25,469 nt of DNA from Desulfatirhabdium sp964549995 (GCA_964549995.1 CAZJXF010000041.1:1-25469), one strand, 5' to 3'. Counted from the first letter of the stretch, positions 8,357 through 17,896 are shown. The notes: generated by a model from the letters alone, not told the origin. Numbers and translations are program-made.

Positions 8357-9118
8357 TCAGGTCGGGTTCTTGTGAACGGCCAATGGGGCCCATGCCTGAC
8401 AGGTCGGCATGACCTCCACCACATTGATGTTGACGTGTTCGGGAACCGATACGACCCAGTGGATGATGTCTGCGATATCCTGAGCCGTCAGGGGTTCGCA
8501 GCCCCGATAGACCGCGTCGGCTTTGGCTGTATCTCCCTTGAACCGGACGATCGAGAATTCCGTTTGGGCCAGTCCCGGCTCGATGACGGTCACCCGAACC
8601 CGCGTTCCCAGAAGGTCGGCCCGCAGGTTCCGGGAGAACTGCTCCACGAAGGCTTTCGTTGCGCCATAGACGTTTCCACCGGGATACGGGAAGGTTCCGG
8701 CGATCGACCCGAGATTGACGATATGACCCCGGTTGCGCGCCACCATGCCGGGCAGCAGGATCCGGGTCATGGTCATCAGGCCCTTGATGTTGGTGTCGAC
8801 CATCATCTCCCAGTCATCGATGTCGGCACGATGGGCCGGCTCCAGCCCGAGGGCGAGTCCTGCGTTGTTGATGAGCACATCGACGGATGCAAATGCCTCG
8901 GGAAGTCCTGTCAGCGCAGCTTCCACGCCTTTCCGATCCCGAACGTCCAGGCTCAGGGGAAAGACCGCGCACCGGGGTTCCAGTTCGCCTCGCAGCTGTT
9001 CGAGCTTTTCCGCCCTCCTGCCGATCAGAATGAGCCGGTTGCCGTCCTCGGCGAATTTCCTGGCGCAGGCCTCACCGAAACCGGCCGTGGCTCCTGTGAT
9101 CACGATCGTTTTGGACAT
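8357..9118 (-). CDS. Short-chain dehydrogenase/reductase (YdfG-like)
   Basis: A 253-residue classical SDR with Rossmann motif TGATAGFGEACARKFAE, NNAG in strand 4, and catalytic Ser (NLGSIAG) and Tyr-Lys (YGATK). The sequence IIHWVVSVPEHVNINVVEVMP near the end is typical of the YdfG group (NADP-dependent 3-hydroxy acid / L-allo-threonine / malonic semialdehyde reductases). The GRRAEK stretch after strand 2 fits NADP preference. Its start overlaps the end of the Smr-domain gene by 19 bp, so they share a transcript. The family is certain; the substrate is inferred from similarity of pattern only. Confidence 0.9.
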   Translation of the reverse strand: MSKTIVITGATAGFGEACARKFAEDGNRLILIGRRAEKLEQLRGELEPRCAVFPLSLDVRDRKGVEAALTGLPEAFASVDVLINNAGLALGLEPAHRADIDDWEMMVDTNIKGLMTMTRILLPGMVARNRGHIVNLGSIAGTFPYPGGNVYGATKAFVEQFSRNLRADLLGTRVRVTVIEPGLAQTEFSIVRFKGDTAKADAVYRGCEPLTAQDIADIIHWVVSVPEHVNINVVEVMPTCQAWAPLAVHKNPT

Positions 9119-9402
9119 GGTTCACCTTCCTGTTTCATGGGTTTGAGAACGACCCGGGTAGCACCCCAGCCGCCACCGCTCCAGTCGGCATCCGTATGGG
9201 AAACCACAACGGGAGACTTTTCCAGGAAAAACCGGACCCGGTGTTTCAATATCCCTCTGCCCTTGCCGTGGATGATCCGCACTTCCGTCATCCCCGCCTT
9301 GCGGCATTCCTCCAGATAGTCTTCCAGAAGCGGCTCGATATCCCGGGGATCGAAGGTGTGCAAATCGATGCTGTCTTCGATGGGATAATGCAACATATCC
9401 AT
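9100..9402 (-). CDS. Smr-domain protein
   Basis: A 100-residue protein that is essentially one Smr domain. It has IDLHTF (the usual LDLHG motif), a helix (EPLLEDYLEECRKAG), EVRIIHGKGRGILK with the conserved HGKG, then SHTDADWSGGGWGATRVVL. Stand-alone Smr proteins and the C-terminal Smr of MutS2 bind or nick branched nucleic acids or cleave RNA near ribosomes. It starts 9 bp after GAPDH with no clear ribosome site, so it is probably translated by coupling. It overlaps the SDR gene by 19 bp. Confidence 0.88.
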   Translation of the reverse strand: MDMLHYPIEDSIDLHTFDPRDIEPLLEDYLEECRKAGMTEVRIIHGKGRGILKHRVRFFLEKSPVVVSHTDADWSGGGWGATRVVLKPMKQEGEPCPKRS

Positions 9403-9411
9403 CTTGCATTC

Positions 9412-10653
9412 TCAAGACAAATGCTCCGCAATCGTCACCGTCCGGTCCCCGAGCATGTTGACGTAGCTGCCCAACTCGTTGTCGTACCACCCGTAGATGA
9501 CCGCCTGGGTGACGGGCACCCGGACAATGGGATCCGTCAAACCGGTGACACATTTCTGGATGCCCGGAATCTTGGACAGATCGATGGTCACTTCCGCCGT
9601 ACGGGTGTGGGTCTCATGCCCTTCGATGACGGCTGCGGCTTTGGGCATTCCGACGATATCCCAGCTCACGTTCTGTTTTTCGGAAAACAGCAGGTACCGG
9701 TTCGGATCGTTTGCAGCCGTCTGCCGATAAATGTCGTTGATCCGCTCCCTGCGGATAGCCTCTCCGGTCATCTCGTCCTGGAAATTCACCACGAGAATGA
9801 TGAGCGATCCCGTACAGGTCGGGATGCGCACCGACTCGGCGATGAACCCGATCTGTTCCATTTCGGGGATCACCAGGGCCAGGGCCTTTGCAGCGCCGGT
9901 CGTGGTCAGAATGATATTGTTCATGATGCTGCGGGTTTTACGCAAATCCGTGGCCCCTGCCTTGGGCAGCCGATCCAGTACGGCCTGGGAGCCGGTTGCG
10001 GCATGAACCGTGGCCATCGATGCCGACAGGATCTTCTGGGGCCCGAAATGGTTGATCAGGGGCTTCATCATGTGGGCAAGACACGTCGTCGTGCAGGACG
10101 CGTTCGATACGATCTTGTGTTTGCGGGGATCGTAGGCATTGTCGTTGATGCCCATGACGGTGGTGATCGCATCCTCCGGCATGCGCTTGCCCTTGTCCTT
10201 GATCTTGAAAGGGGCGGAAACGATGACTTTTTCGGCGCCGCATTCGAGATGCCCCCGAACCGATCCTCCTGCCTGATCCGGTCCGAGCGTCGGATCGAGG
10301 AACTGTCCCGTCGTGTCGACCACCAGGCGGACGTCCTGGTCTTTCCACCGGATGTCCTTGGGGTTTCGGGCGGCACGCAGAAACCGTACCAGCACGCCGT
10401 CGGCCCGAAGCGTTCCTTCGTCTTCCCGAATATCTTCGATGACCGACTTGGAATTGAACCCGTAGAGATATCCATTGAGACATCCGTAGGTCGAATCCAT
10501 TTCCAGATAATGGGCGATGTCGGCAAGGGACGATCCGGCCTGACGGCCGATGTTGACAACGATTTCATCGAAGTGCTTTCGTGCGATGTGATGCCATACC
10601 GTCAGCTTGCCGATTCTGCCGAACCCATTTACGCCGAGTTTCTTGATGTCCAT
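9412..10653 (-). CDS. gap: Glyceraldehyde-3-phosphate dehydrogenase, long form
   Basis: A 413-residue GAPDH with a strong AAAGGAG ribosome site that overlaps the stop codon of the preceding gene. The N-terminal NAD(P)-binding fold begins KLGVNGFGRIGKL. The catalytic motif NASCTTT places Cys near residue 187 (usually about 150). The remainder has ATVHAATGSQ, RIPTCTGSLIILVVNF and GWYDNELGSYVNML. It is about 80 residues longer than the usual 330. After the second strand it reads VVNIGRQ where NAD-specific enzymes have IND, so the Asp that contacts the adenosine ribose is absent; NADP use is possible but unproven. It oxidises glyceraldehyde-3-phosphate to 1,3-bisphosphoglycerate or does the reverse. 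Its tight linkage to a PPDK-like gene points to lower glycolysis/gluconeogenesis or a related phosphate-transfer step. Confidence 0.92.
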   Translation of the reverse strand: MDIKKLGVNGFGRIGKLTVWHHIARKHFDEIVVNIGRQAGSSLADIAHYLEMDSTYGCLNGYLYGFNSKSVIEDIREDEGTLRADGVLVRFLRAARNPKDIRWKDQDVRLVVDTTGQFLDPTLGPDQAGGSVRGHLECGAEKVIVSAPFKIKDKGKRMPEDAITTVMGINDNAYDPRKHKIVSNASCTTTCLAHMMKPLINHFGPQKILSASMATVHAATGSQAVLDRLPKAGATDLRKTRSIMNNIILTTTGAAKALALVIPEMEQIGFIAESVRIPTCTGSLIILVVNFQDEMTGEAIRRERINDIYRQTAANDPNRYLLFSEKQNVSWDIVGMPKAAAVIEGHETHTRTAEVTIDLSKIPGIQKCVTGLTDPIVRVPVTQAVIYGWYDNELGSYVNMLGDRTVTIAEHLS

Positions 10654-10666
10654 GGCTTTTCTCCTT

Positions 10667-13600
10667 TCAGGAAACCTTGATGGGGATTTGACCGCAAAAG
10701 ACGGAGCCTTCCTGACCGTCGATGCTGATCCAGTCCCCCGTTGTCAATGTGCGGCCATTGAAATGGCACTGTTTTCCCTTTTCGTTGCAGATCATGGCGG
10801 CGCATCCGACCACACAGGTCTTGTCCAACCGGTGAGCGACGACGGCCGCATGGCTGGTCAATCCGCCTCGGGCCGTCAGCAGGCCGTCGGTTGCATAGAT
10901 TTCTCGAATGTCGTCGGGTACCGTATCGGCCCGGATCAGGATGAGCGGATCGTTCGGATGGGTCGTCCGGAACCGGTCGATCTCATCCAGGCTGAACACG
11001 ATCCTGCCGGCCATCGCCCCGCCGCTCACCCCGATGCCGTGCCCCAGAAAATCCTCCTTCCGGATGCAGTCCTTCTGGAACGAGGCTACATGTTTGCGCT
11101 CCCGCATGGCCATATCCCTTGTCTGCAGGATATAGAGGTCCTGAACCGTCGGACTTTCGAACGTAAACTCGATTTCCTGAGGTGTCCAGCCCTTTTTCTC
11201 GATGAGCAGGGTGGCGAAATCCTCGAGTGCCATGAAGATCTCCGGAAAATGAGTCTCGAGGGTGATGTCCGTGTCTCGGCTTTCGATTTCCTGCTGAAAA
11301 ATGCTGATCGGAAGGGTGGTCACCAGGCCCGAAACGACATCTTCCCCCTGGTTGCCGATGGTAAAGTCCCCCCACAAGCGGATGGTTTCCCCGGACCATC
11401 GGGGGTTGTGGGTGAAGATGACTCCGGTACCGGACTGGCGGGAGCGGTTGCCGTAGACCATGGCCTGGACCGTGACGGCCGTTCCCCAGTCGTCTGAAAT
11501 CCCCATGATGGTGCGGTAGGTCTTGGCCTTGTCGGATTCCCAGGACTTGAGGACACTGCGAATGGTAAAGTTCAACTGTTCGAACGGATCTTCGCAGATG
11601 TCCTGTCCGGCTGCAAGAATGCTCTCCTTGTAGGCCATGGCCGTCTCACACATCTGCTCGCCGGTGAACAACCGCTTGAGCTTCTTGTCGAAGCGCTTCT
11701 TGCAATCGGCCATGATCGCATCGAAATGGTCCCGACTGAAACCGAGAGCCATCCCGTAGCATTGCAGGAACCTGCGGTAATTGTCCCACGCAAACCAGTC
11801 GTTCCCGGTCTTTCGGGCAAGCCCCCGAGCGATGGTCTCGTTCATGCCGACATTGAGCAGGGTATCCATCATGCCGGGCTGCGAGATGGAGGAACCGCTT
11901 CGAACCGAAAAGAGCAGCGGATTGTCGGGATCGCCGAAGTGTTTGCCCGTCATCTTCTCGATCTTGGTGATGTGTCTTCTCAACTGGTCCCGGAAATTCC
12001 GCCGCGCAGGCTCGTAGGATTCGATGATGTCCTGACAGCGGAAGACTTCCGTGGTGATGATGAACCCGGGCGGAATCGGCAGGCCGTAGCGTTTGAGCTT
12101 GACGAGATTGACCCCCTTGTTGCCGATGTGAATGATGCCCGGAATGATCCGGGATTCGGAATCGATGGTCGCCATGGCCTTGTAGGGATCATAGAGCAGC
12201 AGCATTCGGAGCTGCTCCTTGTGCAGTTTTTCGGACTGGTGAAAGAGGACGTTCAGGATTCGGGTGAGGAAACGGTCGAGCTGCTGAAGCCCCGGGGAAA
12301 AGGCGATCCGATCTCGGAAAAAGATTTCCGAAATCCGATGGCGCCGTTTTTCACTGTCGGAAGGCTCGTCGGGGGAGCGAAACCGTGGATGAAGTTGTTC
12401 GATCGGAAAGACGGCAAGAATCCGGTTGAGGTTTTCCTCGTGGACGTTGTGGAAATAGTCGGCGATGATGTTCTTGACCGCCTGGGCAAATCCTTTGAAC
12501 ACATCGATGTACTGGGTGAACGTAAATCCCCGAACCTGAAGGCTCTCGAAGAGGAAATCGAGCTGCCGTTCCAGCTCGACGCTGTGGATGCCGTCGAGGG
12601 CCAGCGCCTTTTCGAAGAGCTTCAACAGATCGTAGAGCTGGTTGACCGTGGCCTTGGTGACGAGTGACAGGTCGAAGCGCTCCACCAGATCTTCCAGAAG
12701 AACGTTCACGATGGATTCGAGCCGGAAGGTAAGCCCCAAGGCATCGAATTTCATTTCATGGTACCGGCCGTACATCGAGGGAATGTCGACCGTGACATGG
12801 CGTTTTTTGTAGATGTCTTCCCGAACCTCGAATTTCTGCTTCGACAGAATGATGGCCTTGAGATCGGAGAGAAAACCCAGCAACTTTCCGGCCTTTCGAC
12901 AGGTGTCCGGCTCTCCGAGGATATCCTTCAGGCGCAGCACGTCAGGGAACCCCACCCCTGCCAAGGTATCGATGTAGTGATGGATCGCCACCATATCGGG
13001 ATAGTACTTGTTGCGGAGCAGCCTGTAGAAATCGGCCAGATACCGCACCCGAAGGACATCCGAGGAATCGAGCCCCGCTCCTGCCGAAAGCATTCGGCAT
13101 AGGGTCGCATCATCCGTCAGTCGCAGGGTTTCAGGGTCGGAAATCCCCCGCTCCGACAGATGACACATGACCCGATGCACGCCGTCGATATAAGGACCCG
13201 TCGTTTGGATCTGCTCGAAAATGGCCGGAGGAACGAGATCCTGCAGATGGAACGGGTTTTTCGTATACCAGAATTCGATGACCGCTTCGATCAGATCGAT
13301 GATCCGATTGCTGCTTTCGACATGGCTCTGCTTTCGCAGAAAATGAATCAGCTCGTCCTTGCGACGGGTCATCTCGTCAAGCTGGGTGGAAATGTCCCGC
13401 AGATGGCCCTCGGCGCCGATCTCGTTGAAAAAGGCCGGAAACATCCGCATGAGCTGTTTGGCCAGGTTGTACACCCCGCTGATGTCGCTGTTCAGAAACT
13501 GGGTGATATCCCTTGGAAAGAGATCCGTATCCTTGATGAACACGCCGCCGAGGGCCAGATAGATGATGAGGCTCGACAGCAGGCGGATGGAGCGTTTGGG

Positions 13601-14845
13601 ATGGAGTTCGATCAGTTCGAGCCAGGTGCGGATGTTCAGGATGTGGGCCGTATTGACATGAATCTGCCAGTTGTTGTCGACCCCACCGATCATGGGCAGT
13701 TGAAAACCGAGTTCGATGACCGATTCAATGAAGAATTGGACGAGATCGTTCTGATCGGTCTTGTAAACCCCCTTTCCCATGTTCAACACGCAGTTGAGGA
13801 CCGTTTGGGGATGGATCTGGGTTCGGGTTCCCAGAATGGAAAACGTTTTCTGGATCAGCCGCATGATGTTGCGGTAGCTTTCGTTTCCGATGAGCCAGGT
13901 GAGGGTCCGGTTGATTTCCCGAAGGGTTTCCTCATGGATGAGGACAAGGCCCTGAATGTGCATGATGTGAAAGAGGAAAATCACCTTCCATTGATTCGAC
14001 TGGGTGATGTTGGCCCCGGATTTCCAGAGGGCCATCGGCATCTGACGATACCGGTCGGCAATCTGGTTGTGGCCGGTCAGTTCGACGAGACACTCCAGTA
14101 GGTCCCTGGCATCGAGGGAATGGCTCCGCTGCAATTGCTGGAGTGCGTCCGCCTGCCGCCGGAGGAAGGCATGGCTAATGGGTTCGAAGAGGGCATCGAG
14201 AACCGGCGAAGCGGTCGTTTCAGCCTCGGTCAGAAACCACTCGCCGGGATCGTCCACACCGAGCCAGTAGCCGTAGGTTTCCTCGAAGTAGCGGATCATC
14301 AGCCGGTTGATCGCCTCATAGGGTCCGGGATCGGATCGCACGGTCGACAGCCAGCTCTGTGCGATCTTCTTGAGTTGGTAGAAGCTCGTGACGAACCGGA
14401 AGAAATCCGGCTGGGGAAGACCTGCGATACGCTCGAAACCGTGTTCGAGGGAGCCGATGAAAGGATCGATCCCTGTTGCCGCATCCCGCAGGATTTTCTG
14501 GAGATACAGCAGCAGGTTGTCGCTCGCGTCCGCCTTGACTTCTTCCGTTTTGGCGTTTTCGATGGCGTCCAGAAATATGTCGATGAACAGAACGGCTGCT
14601 TCCGGGCCCCGCGGATGTTTCTGAAGGATATAAAAATAATCGAGGGCGTAGCCCCGAGCCTCCTGGACGATGTATTGCCAATTGCGCCAAGGATGAGACA
14701 ATTCCTTCAGGAAAACCGTCAATCCTTCGAGAATCCCGTAATAGGGATTCATGATGTCGAGCAGCAATTGGTAACGCTCGTCGATGGTGACTTCGACCCG
14801 ATAGCTGGCCAGGTTGACTTCGAGGGCTTTGGACTGAAAAGGCAT
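10667..14845 (-). CDS. PPDK-like chimera: unknown N-terminus + ATP-grasp + phospho-His domain
   Basis: A 1392-residue protein (from the ATG at 14845). Residues 1 to about 890 are unrecognised, mostly helical and rich in charged and aromatic residues. From about 905 it follows pyruvate phosphate dikinase: NKGVNLVKLKRYGLPIPPGF, SVRSGSSISQPGMMDTLLN, YRRFLQCYG, DDWGTAVTVQAM, GTGVIFTHNP, GEDVVSGL. The mobile domain comes next, with TARGGLTSHAAVVAHR and phosphorylatable His near 1332. The protein then ends, so the PEP/pyruvate TIM barrel of PPDK and PEP synthase is absent. A complete active-site His implies it can still take phosphate from ATP, passing it to an unknown acceptor, as other barrel-less dikinases (rifampin phosphotransferase, glucan water dikinase) do. 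The start at 14845 has AGGA 8 bp upstream and lies downstream of a plausible promoter. Alternatives are ATG 14887 and GTG 14923. Confidence 0.85.
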   Translation of the reverse strand: MPFQSKALEVNLASYRVEVTIDERYQLLLDIMNPYYGILEGLTVFLKELSHPWRNWQYIVQEARGYALDYFYILQKHPRGPEAAVLFIDIFLDAIENAKTEEVKADASDNLLLYLQKILRDAATGIDPFIGSLEHGFERIAGLPQPDFFRFVTSFYQLKKIAQSWLSTVRSDPGPYEAINRLMIRYFEETYGYWLGVDDPGEWFLTEAETTASPVLDALFEPISHAFLRRQADALQQLQRSHSLDARDLLECLVELTGHNQIADRYRQMPMALWKSGANITQSNQWKVIFLFHIMHIQGLVLIHEETLREINRTLTWLIGNESYRNIMRLIQKTFSILGTRTQIHPQTVLNCVLNMGKGVYKTDQNDLVQFFIESVIELGFQLPMIGGVDNNWQIHVNTAHILNIRTWLELIELHPKRSIRLLSSLIIYLALGGVFIKDTDLFPRDITQFLNSDISGVYNLAKQLMRMFPAFFNEIGAEGHLRDISTQLDEMTRRKDELIHFLRKQSHVESSNRIIDLIEAVIEFWYTKNPFHLQDLVPPAIFEQIQTTGPYIDGVHRVMCHLSERGISDPETLRLTDDATLCRMLSAGAGLDSSDVLRVRYLADFYRLLRNKYYPDMVAIHHYIDTLAGVGFPDVLRLKDILGEPDTCRKAGKLLGFLSDLKAIILSKQKFEVREDIYKKRHVTVDIPSMYGRYHEMKFDALGLTFRLESIVNVLLEDLVERFDLSLVTKATVNQLYDLLKLFEKALALDGIHSVELERQLDFLFESLQVRGFTFTQYIDVFKGFAQAVKNIIADYFHNVHEENLNRILAVFPIEQLHPRFRSPDEPSDSEKRRHRISEIFFRDRIAFSPGLQQLDRFLTRILNVLFHQSEKLHKEQLRMLLLYDPYKAMATIDSESRIIPGIIHIGNKGVNLVKLKRYGLPIPPGFIITTEVFRCQDIIESYEPARRNFRDQLRRHITKIEKMTGKHFGDPDNPLLFSVRSGSSISQPGMMDTLLNVGMNETIARGLARKTGNDWFAWDNYRRFLQCYGMALGFSRDHFDAIMADCKKRFDKKLKRLFTGEQMCETAMAYKESILAAGQDICEDPFEQLNFTIRSVLKSWESDKAKTYRTIMGISDDWGTAVTVQAMVYGNRSRQSGTGVIFTHNPRWSGETIRLWGDFTIGNQGEDVVSGLVTTLPISIFQQEIESRDTDITLETHFPEIFMALEDFATLLIEKKGWTPQEIEFTFESPTVQDLYILQTRDMAMRERKHVASFQKDCIRKEDFLGHGIGVSGGAMAGRIVFSLDEIDRFRTTHPNDPLILIRADTVPDDIREIYATDGLLTARGGLTSHAAVVAHRLDKTCVVGCAAMICNEKGKQCHFNGRTLTTGDWISIDGQEGSVFCGQIPIKVS

Positions 14846-14898
14846 GAAACACATCCTGTTGAAGGGTTGATCTTTAAAGCATTTCATCAAGGAGCTTC

Positions 14899-14928
14899 TT
14901 TTTACATCCAATCCGGCAATCACGTCAA
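14899..14928 (-). promoter_or_regulatory. Candidate sigma70-type promoter for PPDK-like operon
   Basis: On the minus strand, TTGACG (14928-14923) and TAAAAA (14904-14899) are 18 bp apart, matching 5/6 and 4/6 of the consensus. Transcription would start near 14892, which favours the ATG at 14845 over the more upstream start codons. Prediction by eye only. Confidence 0.35.
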
Positions 14929-14975
14929 AAAGTTTCGATGGACCGCGTCAAAGCCCTCGATCGTGCCGATCACCT

Positions 14976-14991
14976 TCCGACGAAAGTCGGA
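14976..14991. other. GAAA-loop hairpin beside heptamer array
   Basis: TCCGAC-GAAA-GTCGGA is a perfect 6-bp stem with a GNRA-type loop when read on the plus strand. It abuts the heptamer array that starts at 14993. No T-tract follows on either strand, so it is not a standard terminator. Confidence 0.4.
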
Positions 14992-14992
14992 T

Positions 14993-15457
<465 letters not shown>

Positions 15458-15506
15458 AGGGAGAAAAGACAGGGGAAACAAGCTGCAGGTCTTTTGAAGA
15501 GCCGGA

Positions 15507-15535
15507 GCCGGAAGGCTTGTCGTCATCCTTCCGGC
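15507..15535 (-). terminator. Strong hairpin downstream of AOR
   Basis: GCCGGAAGG and CCTTCCGGC pair perfectly over 9 bp around an 11-nt loop, 18 bp after the AOR stop codon on the minus strand. No U-tract follows, so it is either an atypical terminator, an mRNA 3-prime stabiliser, or a remnant. The stem is seen; the role is inferred. Confidence 0.4.
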
Positions 15536-15552
15536 ATCCGGCCTGTATGGCT

Positions 15553-17421
15553 TCACTTCCAGACGTACTCCGCTTCCTTTGCGAGTCCTGCTGCTATCAG
15601 CGCCTCTGACGACGGAATCCCTTTTTCCGGATCCATTTGCATCAGCTCGTAGAACCGGCCCTTCATCCCCTCGAAATCGATCGGAATGCCTTCGGGTTCC
15701 CCGTCGCGGGCCGGCTCGAGCATCCGCGGCGTCAGGGAATCATCCTGAGCCGTCTTGCCAAGCCGATAATTGATGAGCCGCTTGAGGTAGAAGATACGCT
15801 TTCCGGCGGTCATCATGTCCTCGATCTCCCAGCCATAGCCTGCAACCGTATTGAACAAACCCACCCATTCCGGAATGGTGATTTCCCGATCCGCAAACTG
15901 GCAGTAGCAGGCGCTGTTTTCGATCGATCCAAGCGCGACGGCGATGGCCGCCGCTTCCGGCTTGTTTTCCGCGCTCTTGGGCTCGAGCTCGAATTCGAAG
16001 CCGATTTCCGGATAATAGCAGGCCCCCATCTCCATGAAGAGCATGGGAAACGCCACATGGCAGGCTCCCCGCGGACTGACGGCATAGGTGAGGGCAAGTC
16101 CGTGGCCGCCTCCCCGAGGATCGTGGGCCGGGACTTCAAGCCCCTTGACATGAGCCGTATAGTCAAGGCCCTTTCCGATCTTTCGTGCGGCTGCCGCACT
16201 TCCCAGGGAAAGCAGCTGTCCCAGGGCGCCGCTTCGGCCGGCGATGGCCGGAATCACCCGATCGATGACCGTATCCATGTCCCCCCAGCTCAGGGAAACA
16301 CCGTCCGTATCGGCAACCGTCAGGTCGTTTCGCTCGAAGGCTTCCATGGCCCAGGCGATGGTGGCGCCGGTCGTGATGGTGTCCAGCCCCAGCTCGTTGC
16401 AAAGCCGTCCCGCCTTGCAGACGGCCGCCAGATCCATTGAACCGATGAGGGATCCTAAGGATACGATGGTTTCGTATTCCGGCCCAGGTCCATTGGGGAT
16501 GGCATAGGGCCCGTCCGGAATTTCAACATGACGCTTGCAGGCGATGGCGCAGTAGGCGCAAGCGCTGCGGCGGGTGAGGAAACGCTCGGTCAACGTGCTT
16601 CCGGTCAACGCTTCGGCCATTTCCTGCCAGAAATTCGACGTGAAGTTGCGGATCGGTACATCCCCCGCATAGACCCCGCCCTCGAGATTGGCGGCGGTTC
16701 CATTCACCCGCAAGACATCGGATGCAAGGGCATCCCGGATTCGGGGATTGAGTTCGCTTCGGAGGGCTTCGTAGCCTTCCGGATCTGCTAGCCGCATGTC
16801 TTTCTTCGATGCATGGATGCAGATCGCCTTGAGGTGTTTCGATCCCATCACGGCACCCATCCCGGTTCTTCCGAAGGCGTGATGCCCCTCGTTCAGGATG
16901 CAGGCGAACGGTATCCGGTTTTCTCCGGCAGGGCCGATCACGAGGGTGCGCCATTTCTTTCCATCGACCTCTCGAAGCATGCGAGCGGTTTCCAGAGCCC
17001 CTTTTCCCCAAATGTCCCCCGCAGGATCCAAGCGAATTTCCCCATCATCGATGGTCAGTATGGAAGGCTCATCGGCTCGACCGGTCAACAGAATTCCGTC
17101 ATATCCGGCATAGCGAAGCTCCGGTGCGGCATATCCGCCGCAGGAGGAATCCCCCCATCCACCGGTCAGCGGGGAGCGGGCGGCTGCCGAAAAGCGGCTC
17201 GCTCCCGAGAGCTTCAGACCGGCAAACGGGCCGTTCAGGAACATCAGAATCGCTTCCGGCGAGAGCGGTTCCGCATCCCATACGGCCCGGTCCCAGAAGA
17301 GCCTCGCCGCCAGACCGCTGCCGCCCACATAGGTCCGATAGACATCTTCGGGAATGGTATCGATCTGGATGCGCCTGTTGGTCAAATCCACGACAATGAT
17401 TTTGCCCGTATTTCCGTACAT
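15553..17421 (-). CDS. aor: Tungsten-type aldehyde:ferredoxin oxidoreductase
   Basis: A 622-residue AOR-family enzyme with a GGGAGG ribosome site. The N-terminal pterin-binding domain has YVGGSGLAARLFWD, then KLSGASRFSAAARSPLTGGW and GGYAAPELRYAGYDGILLTG. The [4Fe-4S] ligands are CAYCAIAC near residues 286-293 plus a later Cys in NSACYCQF near 502, which matches the classic CxxCxxxC...C spacing. A cofactor/metal site stretch occurs at GLEVPAHDPRGGG. AOR oxidises aldehydes to carboxylic acids with ferredoxin and is oxygen-sensitive and cytoplasmic. It lies 55 bp after an SCP2-like gene and near an Fe-ADH on the same strand, fitting an alcohol-to-acid route or, in reverse, reduction of acids. 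Confidence 0.93.
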   Translation of the reverse strand: MYGNTGKIIVVDLTNRRIQIDTIPEDVYRTYVGGSGLAARLFWDRAVWDAEPLSPEAILMFLNGPFAGLKLSGASRFSAAARSPLTGGWGDSSCGGYAAPELRYAGYDGILLTGRADEPSILTIDDGEIRLDPAGDIWGKGALETARMLREVDGKKWRTLVIGPAGENRIPFACILNEGHHAFGRTGMGAVMGSKHLKAICIHASKKDMRLADPEGYEALRSELNPRIRDALASDVLRVNGTAANLEGGVYAGDVPIRNFTSNFWQEMAEALTGSTLTERFLTRRSACAYCAIACKRHVEIPDGPYAIPNGPGPEYETIVSLGSLIGSMDLAAVCKAGRLCNELGLDTITTGATIAWAMEAFERNDLTVADTDGVSLSWGDMDTVIDRVIPAIAGRSGALGQLLSLGSAAAARKIGKGLDYTAHVKGLEVPAHDPRGGGHGLALTYAVSPRGACHVAFPMLFMEMGACYYPEIGFEFELEPKSAENKPEAAAIAVALGSIENSACYCQFADREITIPEWVGLFNTVAGYGWEIEDMMTAGKRIFYLKRLINYRLGKTAQDDSLTPRMLEPARDGEPEGIPIDFEGMKGRFYELMQMDPEKGIPSSEALIAAGLAKEAEYVWK

Positions 17422-17476
17422 GAATCCTCCCTTCCTGGTGCTTCTGTGCCCCTCGTCCGTATGCCGCCCATCGTCG

Positions 17477-17896
17477 CTATTTCAGAATCTTGTCTTCCCA
17501 GCCCAGCTCCCGCAAGACCCCTTCGTAAATCTGGGCCACCTTCTTCAGTTTCGGGGCCAGTTTCAACAACCCCGTCGCCGAACCCTTGACCCGGATCTTT
17601 TTCCGAGTGATGGCCATCACCGGATTCAGTTTGTTCGACCAGGATCGATGGGCGTCATCCGCGGACAGACTCATGGTCATGTCGGGTTCTTCGGCCGGTT
17701 TTCCGGGACCGACGGCCAGGTTTCCGTTCCGACAGTCCACCCAGAAGGAACAGTTGGGGCCATTTTCGGTGTAGTCGAACCAGATGAGTTGGTTGACCTT
17801 TTTCAGGCCGGATGAAAGCTCCTCATCCTTGGCGCTTTCTTCGAAAAGCTTCAGGAATGCCCGAATGGGTTCTTCTTCGTTCTTCCAGTATTCCAT
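17477..17896 (-). CDS. SCP2 (sterol carrier protein-2)-like protein
   Basis: A 139-residue protein with a strong AAAGGAG before the ATG. The pattern fits a stand-alone SCP2 fold: an N-terminal helix (EEPIRAFLKLFEE), a central beta-sheet (NQLIWFDYTENGPNCSFWVD, then PDMTMSLSADDAHRSWSNKL), then KIRVKGSATGLLKLAPKLKK. The last segment matches the G-x(4)-L-L-K-L ending usual for SCP2 domains. Such proteins bind fatty acyl or other hydrophobic ligands in a tunnel. Placed between Fe-ADH and AOR, it may bind a lipophilic alcohol or aldehyde; this is inference. Confidence 0.75.
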   Translation of the reverse strand: MEYWKNEEEPIRAFLKLFEESAKDEELSSGLKKVNQLIWFDYTENGPNCSFWVDCRNGNLAVGPGKPAEEPDMTMSLSADDAHRSWSNKLNPVMAITRKKIRVKGSATGLLKLAPKLKKVAQIYEGVLRELGWEDKILK

